A stretch of DNA of 64,000 bases. Source: Trichoplax sp. H2. Taxonomy: Eukaryota > Placozoa > Uniplacotomia > Trichoplacea. Position numbers and translations under genes: made by a program. The notes beneath the pieces were generated by a model. It was not told the origin of the DNA. It saw only the letters and a program-made list of their open reading frames with translations, and did no database searches. The stretch is from the NCBI GenBank assembly GCA_003344405.1, contig NOWV01000086.1, positions 186,001 to 250,000 of the forward strand. Direction: 5' to 3'. Below, in pieces: positions 1 to 20,136 of the stretch. Each line of letters opens with the position of its first letter. The first letter of the stretch is position 1.

Positions 1-1743
1 GACCAGTAAAGTAACTCACTCATTCGATGGAATGTGGACTAAATTATTGGTATCTGCAAACAAATGAATTTTGTGTTTCAACTACTTCTTTTACGTCTTG
101 CGTGTATGAATAAATGTATTAGGCGTTAATGTGGTTGCTGTATAATAAACATCTTTGAATTAGTTTCAAAACCGGCCAGTTGTTAGTATTTGATTAAGCT
201 TATGAGAAGAAGGCCCCGTCCCCTTAAAACTGCAGTCTATAATTCTTAACTTGATATAGAAACAAATTTTCCAGTCTTTTATATTTCACTTAAATATTAT
301 TAACATCAGTGGAGATGAGAGAGTGCTTACAATTTGAAAATGATCGAGGGATTTATCTGTCTATTTATCAGCTATATATTATGTAGTGAATTTTGCAAAT
401 ATGAAGTTATCTCAAGTTCAGTATCCTCCATCCGCTGTTAGAATTTTGTCATTAATTAGTTATCTATGTATGTACTGTTCGAAAAATGAAAAGTCTTTTC
501 GTTACACGTGTAGTATTACGCTTAAAACTCTACAGTGAGCATGAATGTTCTGCTGAAACTATTAGTACCGTAAACGAATGTATTTATATTGCCCTTTCGT
601 AGAGGCTTGAGATGAAAGTACTCGGAGTAACAAGAATAATGCATTGTACCAATTTTGATTAGATATTCCTGAGTACCATACGTATTACACAGTGATCGTA
701 GTGAGATCAACTTCAGTTTATTGCAATCTGGATAGTAACATATGCGTAGTCTCTGAAAGTTTACTTTATAATACACTGAAAGTATCTTATCTGTTAAACC
801 TGAGTGAAATTAATATCTTAGACAAAATTTTTCCGTTTCATCGACGCATCCTAAGTTCCTTCAAAGTCTCACCGTTTTTAGGCAATAAGTATCTTCTAGC
901 CTAAATTGAATAAAAGTGAATTTATGTCGTTCGGTGTTACTGTACACGTTGAATCGGTTAGTAGTTATAAATATATCACAATAGTATTATACAAGAACTA
1001 CCAGATAGATTGAGTATGTGAGTATAAGCATGCTCGAATTCGTAGTAAGAGAAGAATTAAAATCTTCGAATAAGTCCGACGATACCTAAAAATTAAGAAC
1101 TGATTCTATTAGCCTAGTAGGTACCTTTGTTAAATTGTGGCCATAACAACATTTTATATTTACGAACGTGGTAAAGAACACTGCTTTAAATTGCACTCTT
1201 GCACCATAGTAGACTAAGTGAAAAATTCCTGCTACGTAAGTATGCTTTAAATTTAAGTAAAATACAGAAATCTATGATCTTATAACGTATTCTCCATTCT
1301 ATATGGGATGTAGCATTATGTATCAGTATCATGATGAGCTTGGACTGATATACGCGTATACTCAAAAAAGTTATTCTTTTCTACGCCTCTATTTATTTCA
1401 GGATGTGCAATTACGTAGGAAGTACCATACAGTTGTAACAATAATGCACTAGGTCAGTCAGATTTCTGTAACAGCGCTGGACAATAGTTTAATACTGTAA
1501 ACTAGAAGAGTTGGCTACCATGGCAACGTCCAAGTGTATTTATATGCTTTACTCTAGAAGAAAATACAGCACATATTTTTATGAGTAATGTAAATGCTAA
1601 TACTGTAATTCGATGTAATTGTTTTTACTTCTTAAGTTTATCGTAGTGGATTTATCTAGTTAAAAATTTAGACGATCTGCTATAATCAATACCTGGCAAT
1701 TTTTTCAATCATATGAGATTGTAGCTTGCTTTTAGAAATAGCG
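1..1743. other. Intergenic, no gene seen
   Basis: AT-rich sequence upstream of the STYXL1-like start. Only short stop-interrupted frames occur on either strand, none resembling a known family. No dense TACAG/CTGTA array is present here, unlike the upstream spacers of most other genes in the window. It may hold the STYXL1-like promoter and 5' UTR, but no element can be pinned down. Confidence 0.5.
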
Positions 1744-4700
1744 ATGGATATCGACGGGATTGAATTGTGTGATGCGATGTTTTTATATAATGTCTTAAAT
1801 CAGGTACGTAAATGCTACATCAAAGCTTGGTCCACGGCTACATTAGCGAATATAATTAAGAATTATTTAGCACTTGCATCTTTATATTATTTGCTATGGG
1901 TTTTGATAGTACGAACAAAACTTAACACCTTGATGAGTTTTGCACTCTTATGATCTGTAAAATGTATGATAGTCTCCTAGAAGTAATAAATCTATATCCT
2001 AAACTTCTATAAAGTTAATTGTCATAACATGACTAATTTCTCAACTTTAGGCAACAGTTTATTCGTGTTTCAGCGATCCAAGTTATCTCTTATTACTAGG
2101 TTAGTATCATTATTATCATGTCTGAAAAAAGCCGTTCGCTTATAACAATTGCATAGTCTACTTTCCATTATCTATAAATAAGTTAAAGCTATGAGATATA
2201 CAAGCATGATCAGACTTAGCAATGAAATTAAGTTGGAAAGGTTCATAGCAGGCACTACGATATAAGTACGAAATTAACGATTGAACATGTACGTTCATAA
2301 TGTGGTCGTAACTTCAATACGCTAATCATCGATGTTATGATCATGTGGATACTTTCTACGAAATAGTATAAGTGTGTATTGCTTAAAAACTTTAAGATGC
2401 ATCACAACTATGAATCGTGTATAAAAATTTCCATTTTAATCCCATAGATGTTCGATCGAGAAATAATTATGATATTGGCCATATTATTACCGCAAAATAT
2501 GTTCATCGGGTAAGACTATGAGTATATTTGAATAAATTCCAGAAGTTCTTGAATGTTTTAAATAATCTTATTCAATCTTTTATTATATATCTATGCTGGT
2601 ATTATAATTTTATATACGATTTCTATCATTACTTTTATTTGTTTATATATTATAGCACATACTATCAGATCATAAGCATACAATATTTATCAGACCAACG
2701 ATTCCATCTCCCGAATTTTTCGTTATCTATTCAACACATCTTTTAGACTAGAATTATTATATTGAGTTGTTTTAAAAGATGATAAAATATTAATAACTGT
2801 ACACAATATCTATAAGTTGTACAGTATCTTTGCCATGTCATCATAGCAGAGTCAATCACGCTAGTTCGTAACGCGAAAAAGTGCAGTAAAGAGAGAAAGA
2901 GTCATCACATTTTATTTTAATACACCGATACCATTAATGTTCACGTAGAAAAGTCAAGGTTTCCTCTATCTTATTATTATATCATAATTCTAATCACGAT
3001 CTTTATCTACAGATGATGTAAAATATAATGGGCACACACAGCTCAGTAACATTTTAGTTTTGGTATTAGACTTCTTTAAGCCCGTTGAAACCTACTATGA
3101 ACATAATTCCTGAGTAGAAAGCTCATACTGTAACTTTTAAGTTTTCATATCACTACTACCGCACAACCTATAGAAGAAACACATTAATAGTTTTTCGATA
3201 ATCTGCCATTCGTCCAAATTAGGCACTATATCACTTACTTAAATATCAGATCCCTAAAATTATATTTAAAATCTAACCGCCATGATTGATTAAAAAATTG
3301 ATACGTAGATTTATTCTAATGGAGCTTCACACTACATCTATTTTTTAGCTCTAATTATTAAAAATCACTTAGTTTGCTACCTTAAAACACTATAGAATAT
3401 GGTTACATGAAGTGAACAAGCTGTATGTTGAAACAAAGTAACTAGATTTTAATTATTATTATACCGATAATAAGGCTGGTAGAAAATACTAAACACTGGA
3501 TTGCTTTCCTTATTATGATTACATGAATGAATTTTGTTGATATCAATTGTACAACAAATCTTTCGATATAGGAAAAAAGAGATAGATTAAGATTTCGCCT
3601 TCAGAAAAATAAGTTCGAATTGAGAGTAGGAAAGGAGAAGAAAGAAATACTTTATAGTAGTTAATAATAAATATTCTTAAATTTAATGACTATGACTATG
3701 ACAGTTCACTTTGATATTGATCGATTTCTTAAATACTGTAGACAATACTTTAAGAATTTTGAGAGTTATTGTCTAATTTGAATAGAGGAAAAAGCTAAAA
3801 ATGAAATTCCTTCAATTACACACACATAGAAAGTTTAACTTCCTCGCCACTGACAATCATTCGCGTTGAAACCATGAACTAGAAATCTGTTCTATATACC
3901 AATTTAAATGCCTTTTACACGTCTTTCCATGTTATAATTAACGTTTTAACTAGCAACTTAAAGTAATGATTAATTTCTAATTAATTATCGCAGATAACAT
4001 TATAATTGATTATAATCGAAAAAAGTCAGCTGGTAAAATTTCTCTGTTAATCTAACCTGTCAAGTTTGGATGTTATTTGCCTACTTTATAAATTTATGGC
4101 CATTCATTACTTATTCACTATTGTAGATTAGAGCGTTCTAAAATTATTATACGCCCTTCATATTACAAAGTCATACAAAGATCACAATCTTTTTGATACT
4201 TTGCTCTAATCAAAGAAAGATGTTTCTTGATTTAAAGAACGAAATTATCTTTCCATAGTATTTTAACATCGCTAGTAGTATTGATTTTCTTATATTTGTA
4301 GAAGGAACTCGCTTTGTTAAATTGATACAGACTCTAATAACCTAAACTACAGGATGAGTGTAATACACTTTTTTAAAGTGTTGATTTGAGAGATTGTTTC
4401 CGTCAATGTTAAGATTGCATGTAGTAGTCGACATTTAGTATTGATATTGTTCATTACAATACTGATAGAGTTAATAGAAATGTTGCAGTAGCTTTATGAA
4501 CTATAGCTAAAATTTTAATACATCTACAGTAGAATATCAACGTTGGATTCGATATTAAATAACGGCATACACGTCTCTAACATACTTCGTAAAAAGCCAT
4601 TGGTTTACCCTTTTATCAGGAAAAATTTACCAAGTTAATTATCTCATTCACGTCTTTTAAACTAATGTAACGGCAATACCATTAATTTATCGATTTATCT

Positions 4701-7700
4701 CTAAATATTGTACTTAGACTTGCTTAGTATGGTCTGATTATCATACGTCAATCTTAAGCTTTAAAATTTACAATTCCACGTAGCCAAGTCATGAAGCTCT
4801 CAGAATATTGCATAATTTATACTAACATTCCATTAGATATTACGTGTTATTTTAAGTTGTAACGTGTATGATTTATGCTGTTAATCACTTTATAGCACGC
4901 AAACATATACAACGACTATACTTCAATTCAGAGTATAGTAAAACTTATATTAGAGACGGTAAAGCCTTCCTGAAAGATTATTTTATCGTTGTTCGTCCAG
5001 AAAGCATGGGTATTATCATGCACATACAATGTAATGAATTATAGTACAATTGATTTTGGGAGATAAGGCACGACAGATAACTGTAGTATCCAAGATCTTT
5101 TACTTTATAATTACCTTAATATTAGATAGATTTCGATCGAATTGTTTATCATGTTAAGCACAATTCAATATAGTAAAATCTCAATATATCAATCTAGTTC
5201 GATAGATCTAATTTCTTTTCCGATTTACTTTTTGCTTTCTTATACAGGATGAAAACGATGAAACCCTAATACCGTATGACGCAGAATTAGAAACAAAACA
5301 TTACTGCATTGTTTATGATAACAACAGTAAAGATCTGTCGATGACCAGTAAGCTTATATGTACTTTGTATGTGTGCTAATCATTTAAAATACATTAATTT
5401 CTCTCCATTATTTAGGAGAAACTATGAGTTTATTTATTTAATATGCATTACATTTCTACGTTTTTTAAAAATTTATTTTATTTCTCATCGTTCCATAATA
5501 TATACAGTAATGGTGTTTAGTATTAATTGTAATATCTTTCAAATTACAACATTCTGAATATTATTAAAAATAGCAAGTATATTTGAAACTCATACTTATT
5601 AAACATGGTAATCATAGTTACAATTTCGGATAGTGCGACTTTTATTTTAACTTAAAGTACCCCATTTATGATTTCGAATAGAATCTTAGGCTGCTAAACT
5701 ATTAAATAATATCAATTATAGTTCAATCAGTGGTTATTTCTGGATACTAGAAAGGTGCTAGCTTAATGTCTAAATTGATAAGCGCATCTTACACACATCA
5801 TATCATACGCGTACATGCATTGACTGCTCTCAAATTTTCAGCTAATTTAGAGTGGATCGATAATATGCTATTTCGATTATTGTTCGATAGAAGTCAAAAT
5901 ATGCCATAATACTTTAATGGTGAAATGTACGATATATGTATATAGACGACTGTAGCTTCTTTTCGTAGAGTTATCATAATTATTGAGTTTCATACAATTG
6001 AATCAATATTGTTTTACAAATACTATCATTTATCGCTATGCATCACAATCTTTAATACGTTTAGTAAATTGGATCATAATATCTCTATAAATAATTAATA
6101 AATATAATAGATCCTGCTGTTCGATGTGCTCAGAAGTTGTGGGATAATGGGAGCAAATTTCCAGTGAAAGTTTTGAACGGTAAGTTCGTCGAGATTGTCT
6201 TGCGAATTCTTGCATATTTTTGATTTCTTACGTAGAAATTTTATCTTTAATTAATTAAGATACTCATTGATAATGTAGTCCACTTTACTGAATAAATGTT
6301 TTTTAGGTGGTTATGAATTATTTTCTGCTATTTACCCATTTTTAAGAACACAGAAGGTTATTTATATGCCTAGGGTAAGTGTGACTTTTAGATACAATGT
6401 TTTAACCTATTGTAATGATCAAACGAACGATTATTTTGAGTTAGGGTTAGTATTAGGGTTAATATCAGTTATGTCAATTTTTATGATATTAGGAGCTGGA
6501 TGCCATGCCAATTTATCCCATAGAAATTATCCCACAGTTTCTCTACGTTGGTAAGCGAAAGCAAGCTATGACACGTCATATACAAGTGGAATTGAAAATC
6601 GAAGCGCATATTAATGCGTCGTCTGATAATGAAGATAGAGAGTAAGTGCATATGTGCTTTAAATGATCTTCGTGTTGTACTCAATGTTTTTCCAGTCTGA
6701 CAGAAATAGCTAGCGTACTATGTAGACCTTTATCGACTTCCCTATACAGTATAATTAATTACTCAAAGTGGTGAAATAGCAAAGATACGACTATAAAAGC
6801 GGCTTAACATCATATAATACTCTTAGAAACAATGACCTCTATCCCGGGGTACTTAATTATCAAATCGAGAACTGTTAGCAAGTGTTAAATTATAACTTAA
6901 CTTATAACGCCTAGGTTTCATCAAGGTCGGCTATTACACTATGTTAAGTACAATAAATTTTAGTCATCATTCCTTTCTCTAGAAATAAATAGGGTGAAGT
7001 TAGGATTAGTACTTCAAGGTTGACCATAACAAATTCTCACGAGCGATTACCTCAGTAAAGATGATTTATTAATAGAAACTGATATAATAGTACAGTACAT
7101 CAAGTAGGCTGTAATCCAATTTAGATGTAGTATTCGAAGGAAAAGGATTGCAAAGAGATAAAACAGAGATAAGGTAGGTTAATATGCCGTTTTAGTAGGC
7201 CTTGATCTATTTCTTACATGTAATTACTTGTATCAAGCAAGAAGGATTAAAAGTGATGGTATCGTACCTAGACGGAACATTTTCCCAAGTACTGTAGATA
7301 TTCATCTCTATTACCACTTGTACTCGTAAATACTTAATCAGGAAGAATTACAAAAAGATATTACCTAGATAGATTAGGTTATCATATTAAGTAGATCTGA
7401 ATTCGATTGTATGCTTAATTAAATATCTGAAGAAGAGGGATTACAAAAGATAGTACCTAGATAAATTAGCGTATCATATTAAATAGGCAATAATCCATTT
7501 TTGCATGCAAGAGTCTAAGCGAAAAGACCTATACGGAGAAGGTGCTAAGGTAATTTAATATACTTGTCAAGTTGATACCCGCTCACAGCCATATGCTAAC
7601 ATCCTGGCGAGAAGAATCACTGAGCCAATCATTTTGTAAACTATTACTGTTAAAATTTTGATTTCTAGCTCATCATCGATTATCGGTAGATGAGAAACTT

Positions 7701-9471
7701 CAGTGTCTCTTTAGAAACAGAAACGAATATTCAAGTATTGGTTTATTCAAGTACTTCTTGAGATGGCAAAAGAATGATAATTTATATGAATCTAATAGTA
7801 ACAATGAAATGTAACATAGGTACGAAATTAATCTTGACAGCGTTAATGATAAGGGATTAGGTTATTATTTTCCGTGGGGTTATATTAGATAATTACGAGT
7901 TTTGTATGGTCTCAACCTGTTAGCATTCTTAGAGCATCAGATTAAAATTTTGAGAGGTCAACATTATCCTTCATAGTTTGAGGCTTAAGGCAAAATATCT
8001 ATATATCTTGACTCTTGGTCAAGGAGATGGTACCTATATGTTCGTAAAAGTGACATCATTAATATTTATAATTGTAGATATACAATTTCAATATTAATCT
8101 GATGATCTTATTTGTGCATTAAGTTTCTACGGATCCCATGCACAACTTTTGGAGTAAATGAATGCTTTCCCAGTTATGAGCCTATCTAGCTTGATTAAAA
8201 AAATAGAAAATCTACCAGATGAAATTGTCAAGAATGATAAAACATAATTACTACGGTACAGCTTATCACGTATATACCAATAATGTAACTGCTTGTAACT
8301 ATTTGCAGCTGGAGCCTTCGCATGGATGTCCTAAACTTGAGTGATGTAACGGACAGCGTCGAAGGAGATATTCTTTCTCACTTAGAATCTGTTTGCAAAT
8401 TTATTGGTAAGGATTCTGCTTTAATAAGTCTGGTAGGATAAAAATAACAATTTCCTAATGTAATCGAACTTTAATAAATATGTCAAGCGAATGACTTTCT
8501 ATTACATATAATATATATATATATTTTAAGGATTAGATCGCTTTATATTCTTATGCTCCCTCAAATATGTTTTACTTTCGTTTTATCTACTGCAGAATAT
8601 GAGTATCGATCTCCTCAATTTAATTGGTTTACTAATAAGGCGAATGATTACAAATCTATATCATCATCGCTACTGCACATTACAATACTGTTACTGTAGG
8701 AACTTCTAAGATTAAATTCCTTAGAAGTCGCTGGTTGCTTTTACTAGTGTAGCTTCGATCTCCAGCTTCTATACTGAAAGCATACACGCATTTGTGAAAT
8801 TAAAATGATAAATGTCTGTGTGCATTATTCAGACGTTCTTAGTTAGTATATCACTCTTCACTCTTAGCTAAATGATTCGTAGATTAAGTTTGAAAATTAG
8901 GTATATTACAATAGACAATGGCAATAGCTCTATTCAGAACGGTAACGATAACTTCCGTTAAAGGCGCTCTATGCATCCGATTGTTGATTACTGTAACAAA
9001 AGTATCGAACGTTTAATCTTATGAAAACTTATATCCGCATCATTAATTTTAATTTTTCTGTCTATCTATGTAGAGAAACACGAACAACAAAATCACCGCA
9101 TTTTAGTTTATTCGGAGAACGGAATAAGCCGATCTATTACTTTAGCTCTTGCCTATCTAATGTATCGCGATCATGTTACTTTAAAGGTAAATCATCTATC
9201 CCTGAATTCAATTATGATAATCGTTAATATTATTTGCATTCAGGCATTACAGCAAATTTAGTCTTGATTTATTGATATGCACGTAAAATATTGTAGAAAT
9301 ATATGTAATTAATTCAGTCTAATGTTTATTCTTAATTAGGATGCCTACAATTACGTCAAACAATGTCACCATTACATTCGTCCTAATAGGCATTTTATAT
9401 TCCAACTATCTAGTTGGGAAAATAACTTACATGGACAAAGTATTACTGACATTAGTGATCCGTACTTTTGA
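1744..9471 (+). CDS. STYXL1: STYXL1-like (MK-STYX) pseudophosphatase, 10 exons, 299 aa
   Basis: Exons: 1744-1803, 2051-2099, 2448-2509, 5248-5347, 6111-6179, 6307-6374, 6493-6641, 8309-8406, 9074-9186, 9340-9471. All have GT-AG borders and matching phases. The ~299 aa product is close to the 313 aa human protein. Residues ~20-135 are a rhodanese/CH2 domain: DVRSRNNYDIGHIITA, then YCIVYDNNS where a rhodanese would have its catalytic Cys, then GGYELFSAIYPFLRTQK. Residues ~145-290 are a dual-specificity phosphatase fold (ELDAMPIYPIEIIPQFLYVG; YIRPNRHFIFQLSSWE). The signature loop reads YSENGISRS (231-239) instead of HCxxGxxRS, so the nucleophilic Cys is Ser while the Arg is kept. Vertebrate MK-STYX is a catalytically dead regulator of stress granules and MAPK signalling; a similar scaffolding role here is inferred. 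The start is the ATG at 1744. Intron 3 is long (2.7 kb). Confidence 0.93.
6441..6464 (+). repeat. Short telomere-like TTAGGG motif in an intron
   Basis: Intron 6 of the STYXL1-like gene contains two TTAGGGTTA-type motifs separated by a few bases. This is the vertebrate and placozoan-type telomere unit, but only two imperfect copies are present. Confidence 0.5.
7085..7540. repeat. Diverged ~90-110 bp tandem units in an intron
   Basis: Within the large intron 6642-8308, several segments share the order GATTACAAA(A)AGAT, TACCTAGATA(A/G)ATTAG, ATCATATTAA(G/A)TAGG. The clearest copies begin near 7337 and 7424, with weaker relatives near 7086 and 7130. This looks like an old minisatellite. No coding potential is seen. 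Confidence 0.5.
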
Positions 9472-10896
9472 AAAGGGATTAATCAAATTCAGTTAATAAT
9501 TATCGAGATTTTTGGATCAATCTCGTCAGTTCCTCTGATAAATTTTGTTGATTCCGTCAGCTGCAATCGAGTCATTTTGTTTCAGGCTACTTAGCCGATG
9601 ATTCATATGAAAAAATATGTATTGAATTATGTGTTATACTCTTAGTTGAATTTGATCTTACAAGAAGTTGCCTCGAAATTGAGAGCGAATTGATTTTTAT
9701 TATCGTAAACGATATAATTTTATACACATTTTTAATATTATCTAGTACAATCAAGTATGTAATATTCCTCCTTGTCGATTGCTATTTACAGCATAAGGGG
9801 AATGATTATAACTATAACCAGGATTGTCCAACTTGGTTTACGTAATTTCTGTTAAAATATTTTAGTGATTTTATAATAATAAATTGGATTCAATTTTATT
9901 TCGCATTGATAAACTGTAACTGAAATACTATGAAACGATAAGGAAATTCTTTAGCTAAAAATCTATTTTATATTGTGTTATCTAGTTTATCAACAAGATT
10001 TTATAGTAAATTTTAAGTCGGTGTAGATATAAGATACACTTTTTTGTATCTTTAAACCGTGATTAAAAGTAGTAATGAAATGAATAGGAAAACAGAATTG
10101 GCTATTATCTGCTGCCAATCGCGTTGACTGTAAATATCGTCGACTAATGTAGGAAATAGCAGATGAGAATATGGTTACAATCATATGTAATCCTAATTAT
10201 TTTACACCATGTGTCAGTAAATTCATGAATCGAGCTATCTCATAATTTGTTGATGCTTATGTATGGCTATATACCGTGATTGACTATATATCTTTATTTG
10301 GTTGAAAATCTCAATTTACGATTCACTTATTTTTATTAATAACGCCAGCATAAAACTGCATATTACTTGTTAGGCTTTATTGTTTATCAATAATGTCGGC
10401 AATTGTGGTATTAACAGCATCTGTCTCTACCTACCAGTAACAACAAAAATATCTAACACATTTGTTGTTCTTATAATATTAAATTCCGATCTTTTAATTT
10501 TTAAATATGTAAAACGTAACAAGAAATAGCTTAATTATAATAAAATGCTTCAATTATCTTAGTTTGGCATCTTATAAGAAATATCTAACAGGCTAAAAGT
10601 GAATAAGAAGCTTTATCCATTTTTCTCAAAATTTACTCAATCGCTAATTCCTTCAATAGGAGGAGATTTAAACATTGTTTTTCTGGTTTTACATTTCTAT
10701 AGTTTTGTCGTACAATCATTTATTCGTCTGCCTTGAGGATATAGAAATGAGCTTATAGTATTACATTTCCCAGAAAATCTATCACCATTTATGCTACCAT
10801 ATTTCTTACATGCACCATCCTGCAGTACTGCCTAATCGAAATTTCATCTACAATTGGATATCCCACATTTCATTAACACTTAACCATTAGAAATAA
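9472..10896. other. Tail-to-tail spacer, no gene seen
   Basis: The spacer lies between the 3' ends of the STYXL1-like gene (+) and CHD1L (-). It should hold both 3' UTRs. Only short random frames are visible, and there is no TACAG/CTGTA array. Confidence 0.5.
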
Positions 10897-18930
<8,034 letters not shown>

Positions 18931-19020
18931 TCAAAGCGTAATAAGTTAACAGCTAAGAGCTCGTAATAATTATTACGACTTTGCTGAGTCTCCTCGATGA
19001 AGTACTCGTTTTACCTTCGT

Positions 19021-19573
19021 CTTGCAGCTACGAGTAAGTTCGGGCTCGAGCTCTATTACTACTATTTATTTACGCGCTATCCAATATAATATTATTATTA
19101 TTATTGTTTATAGTACTTACTAGTACTAGTACTGTACAATGTACATTATAATCTCCATCGTACGAGTCTGAGCATGTTGTGACTGCATACAGTACTACAG
19201 TATACCGTACAGTGTACAGTACAGTTAACTACAGTGTACAGTACTGTGGAGCAGGAGTGCGAATCAAGCTTATCCCGCCAGAACTACAGTCTGTACTATA
19301 CAGTGTACAGTACAGTACTGTACTGTATACTGTACTGTACTGTACAGTACTGTATAATACAGTACAAACTCTACAGTGTACCCTGTACAGTGTACAGTAC
19401 AGTACAATTTCGAGTTCACAGGACTGGACTGGACGGACTTGACGGACTAGACTGGACTGGACCAGCATGGAATCTCGGGACTGACCAGCAACCTTGACGA
19501 TTTTACCGTATTGGTTCGAGAGGTCCATGCCTTGAAGAACAATTGAGGAGACATTTCTTCAATCCTGGTCACT
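19021..19573. repeat. Duplicated block, copy 1 (left of assembly gap)
   Basis: The block runs from CTTGCAGCTACGAGTAAG to AATCCTGGTCACT and is repeated almost identically at 19594-20093. This copy has about 50 bp more TACAG/CTGTA sequence. It also carries a GGACT-rich minisatellite near 19419-19465. Copy 1 abuts the N run at its right end. Confidence 0.9.
19132..19412. repeat. TACAG/CTGTA pentamer array between CHD1L and DRG1
   Basis: Dense run of TACAG and its complement CTGTA in mixed orientation, giving GTAC-centred palindromes. One perfect 22-bp palindrome, (TACAG)2-TA-(CTGTA)2, spans 19306-19327. A shorter related run lies at 19745-19930 in the second block copy. Confidence 0.9.
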
Positions 19574-19593
19574 NNNNNNNNNNNNNNNNNNNN
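19574..19593. other. Assembly gap of 20 Ns
   Basis: Twenty consecutive Ns lie exactly between the end of one copy and the start of the other copy of the same ~0.5 kb block. Such a fixed short run usually marks a contig join of unknown or negative length. Confidence 0.97.
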
Positions 19594-20093
19594 CTTGCAG
19601 CTACGAGTAAGTTCGGGCTCGAGCTCTGTTACTACTATTTATTTACGCGCTATCCAATATATTATTATTATTATTGTTCATAGTACTTACTAGTACTAGT
19701 ACATTATAATCTCCATCGTACGAGTCTGAGCATGTTGTGGCTGCATACAGTACAGTACAGTACTACAGTATACCGTACAGTGTACAGTACAGTTAACTAC
19801 AGTGTACGTACTGTGGAGCAGGAGTGCGAATCAAGCTTATCCCGCCAGAACTACAGTCTGTACTATACAGTGTACAGTACATACTGTACAGTACTGTACA
19901 ATACAAATTCTACAGTGTACAGTACAATTTCGAGTTCACTGGACTGGATTGGACGGACTTGACGGACTAGACTGGACTGGACCAGCATGGAATCTCGGGA
20001 CTGACCAGCAACCTTGACGATTTTGCCGTATTGGTTCGAGAGGTCCATGCCTTGAAGAACAATTGAGGAGACATTTCTTCAATCCTGGTCACT
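19594..20093. repeat. Duplicated block, copy 2 (right of assembly gap)
   Basis: Near-identical to 19021-19573, starting at the first base after the Ns. Differences are a few substitutions plus shorter pentamer arrays. It continues directly into the DRG1 5' region. Confidence 0.9.
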
Positions 20094-20136
20094 CACTTCC
20101 CAGGCGTATATTTTGTATCTTTGATTTGAACACATC

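Noticed and set aside
19179-20048. Several overlapping open frames on both strands reading YSTVQYSTVLYCTV-like peptides
   Set aside because: They are translations of the TACAG/CTGTA arrays, which lack stops in some frames; no start context or family match.
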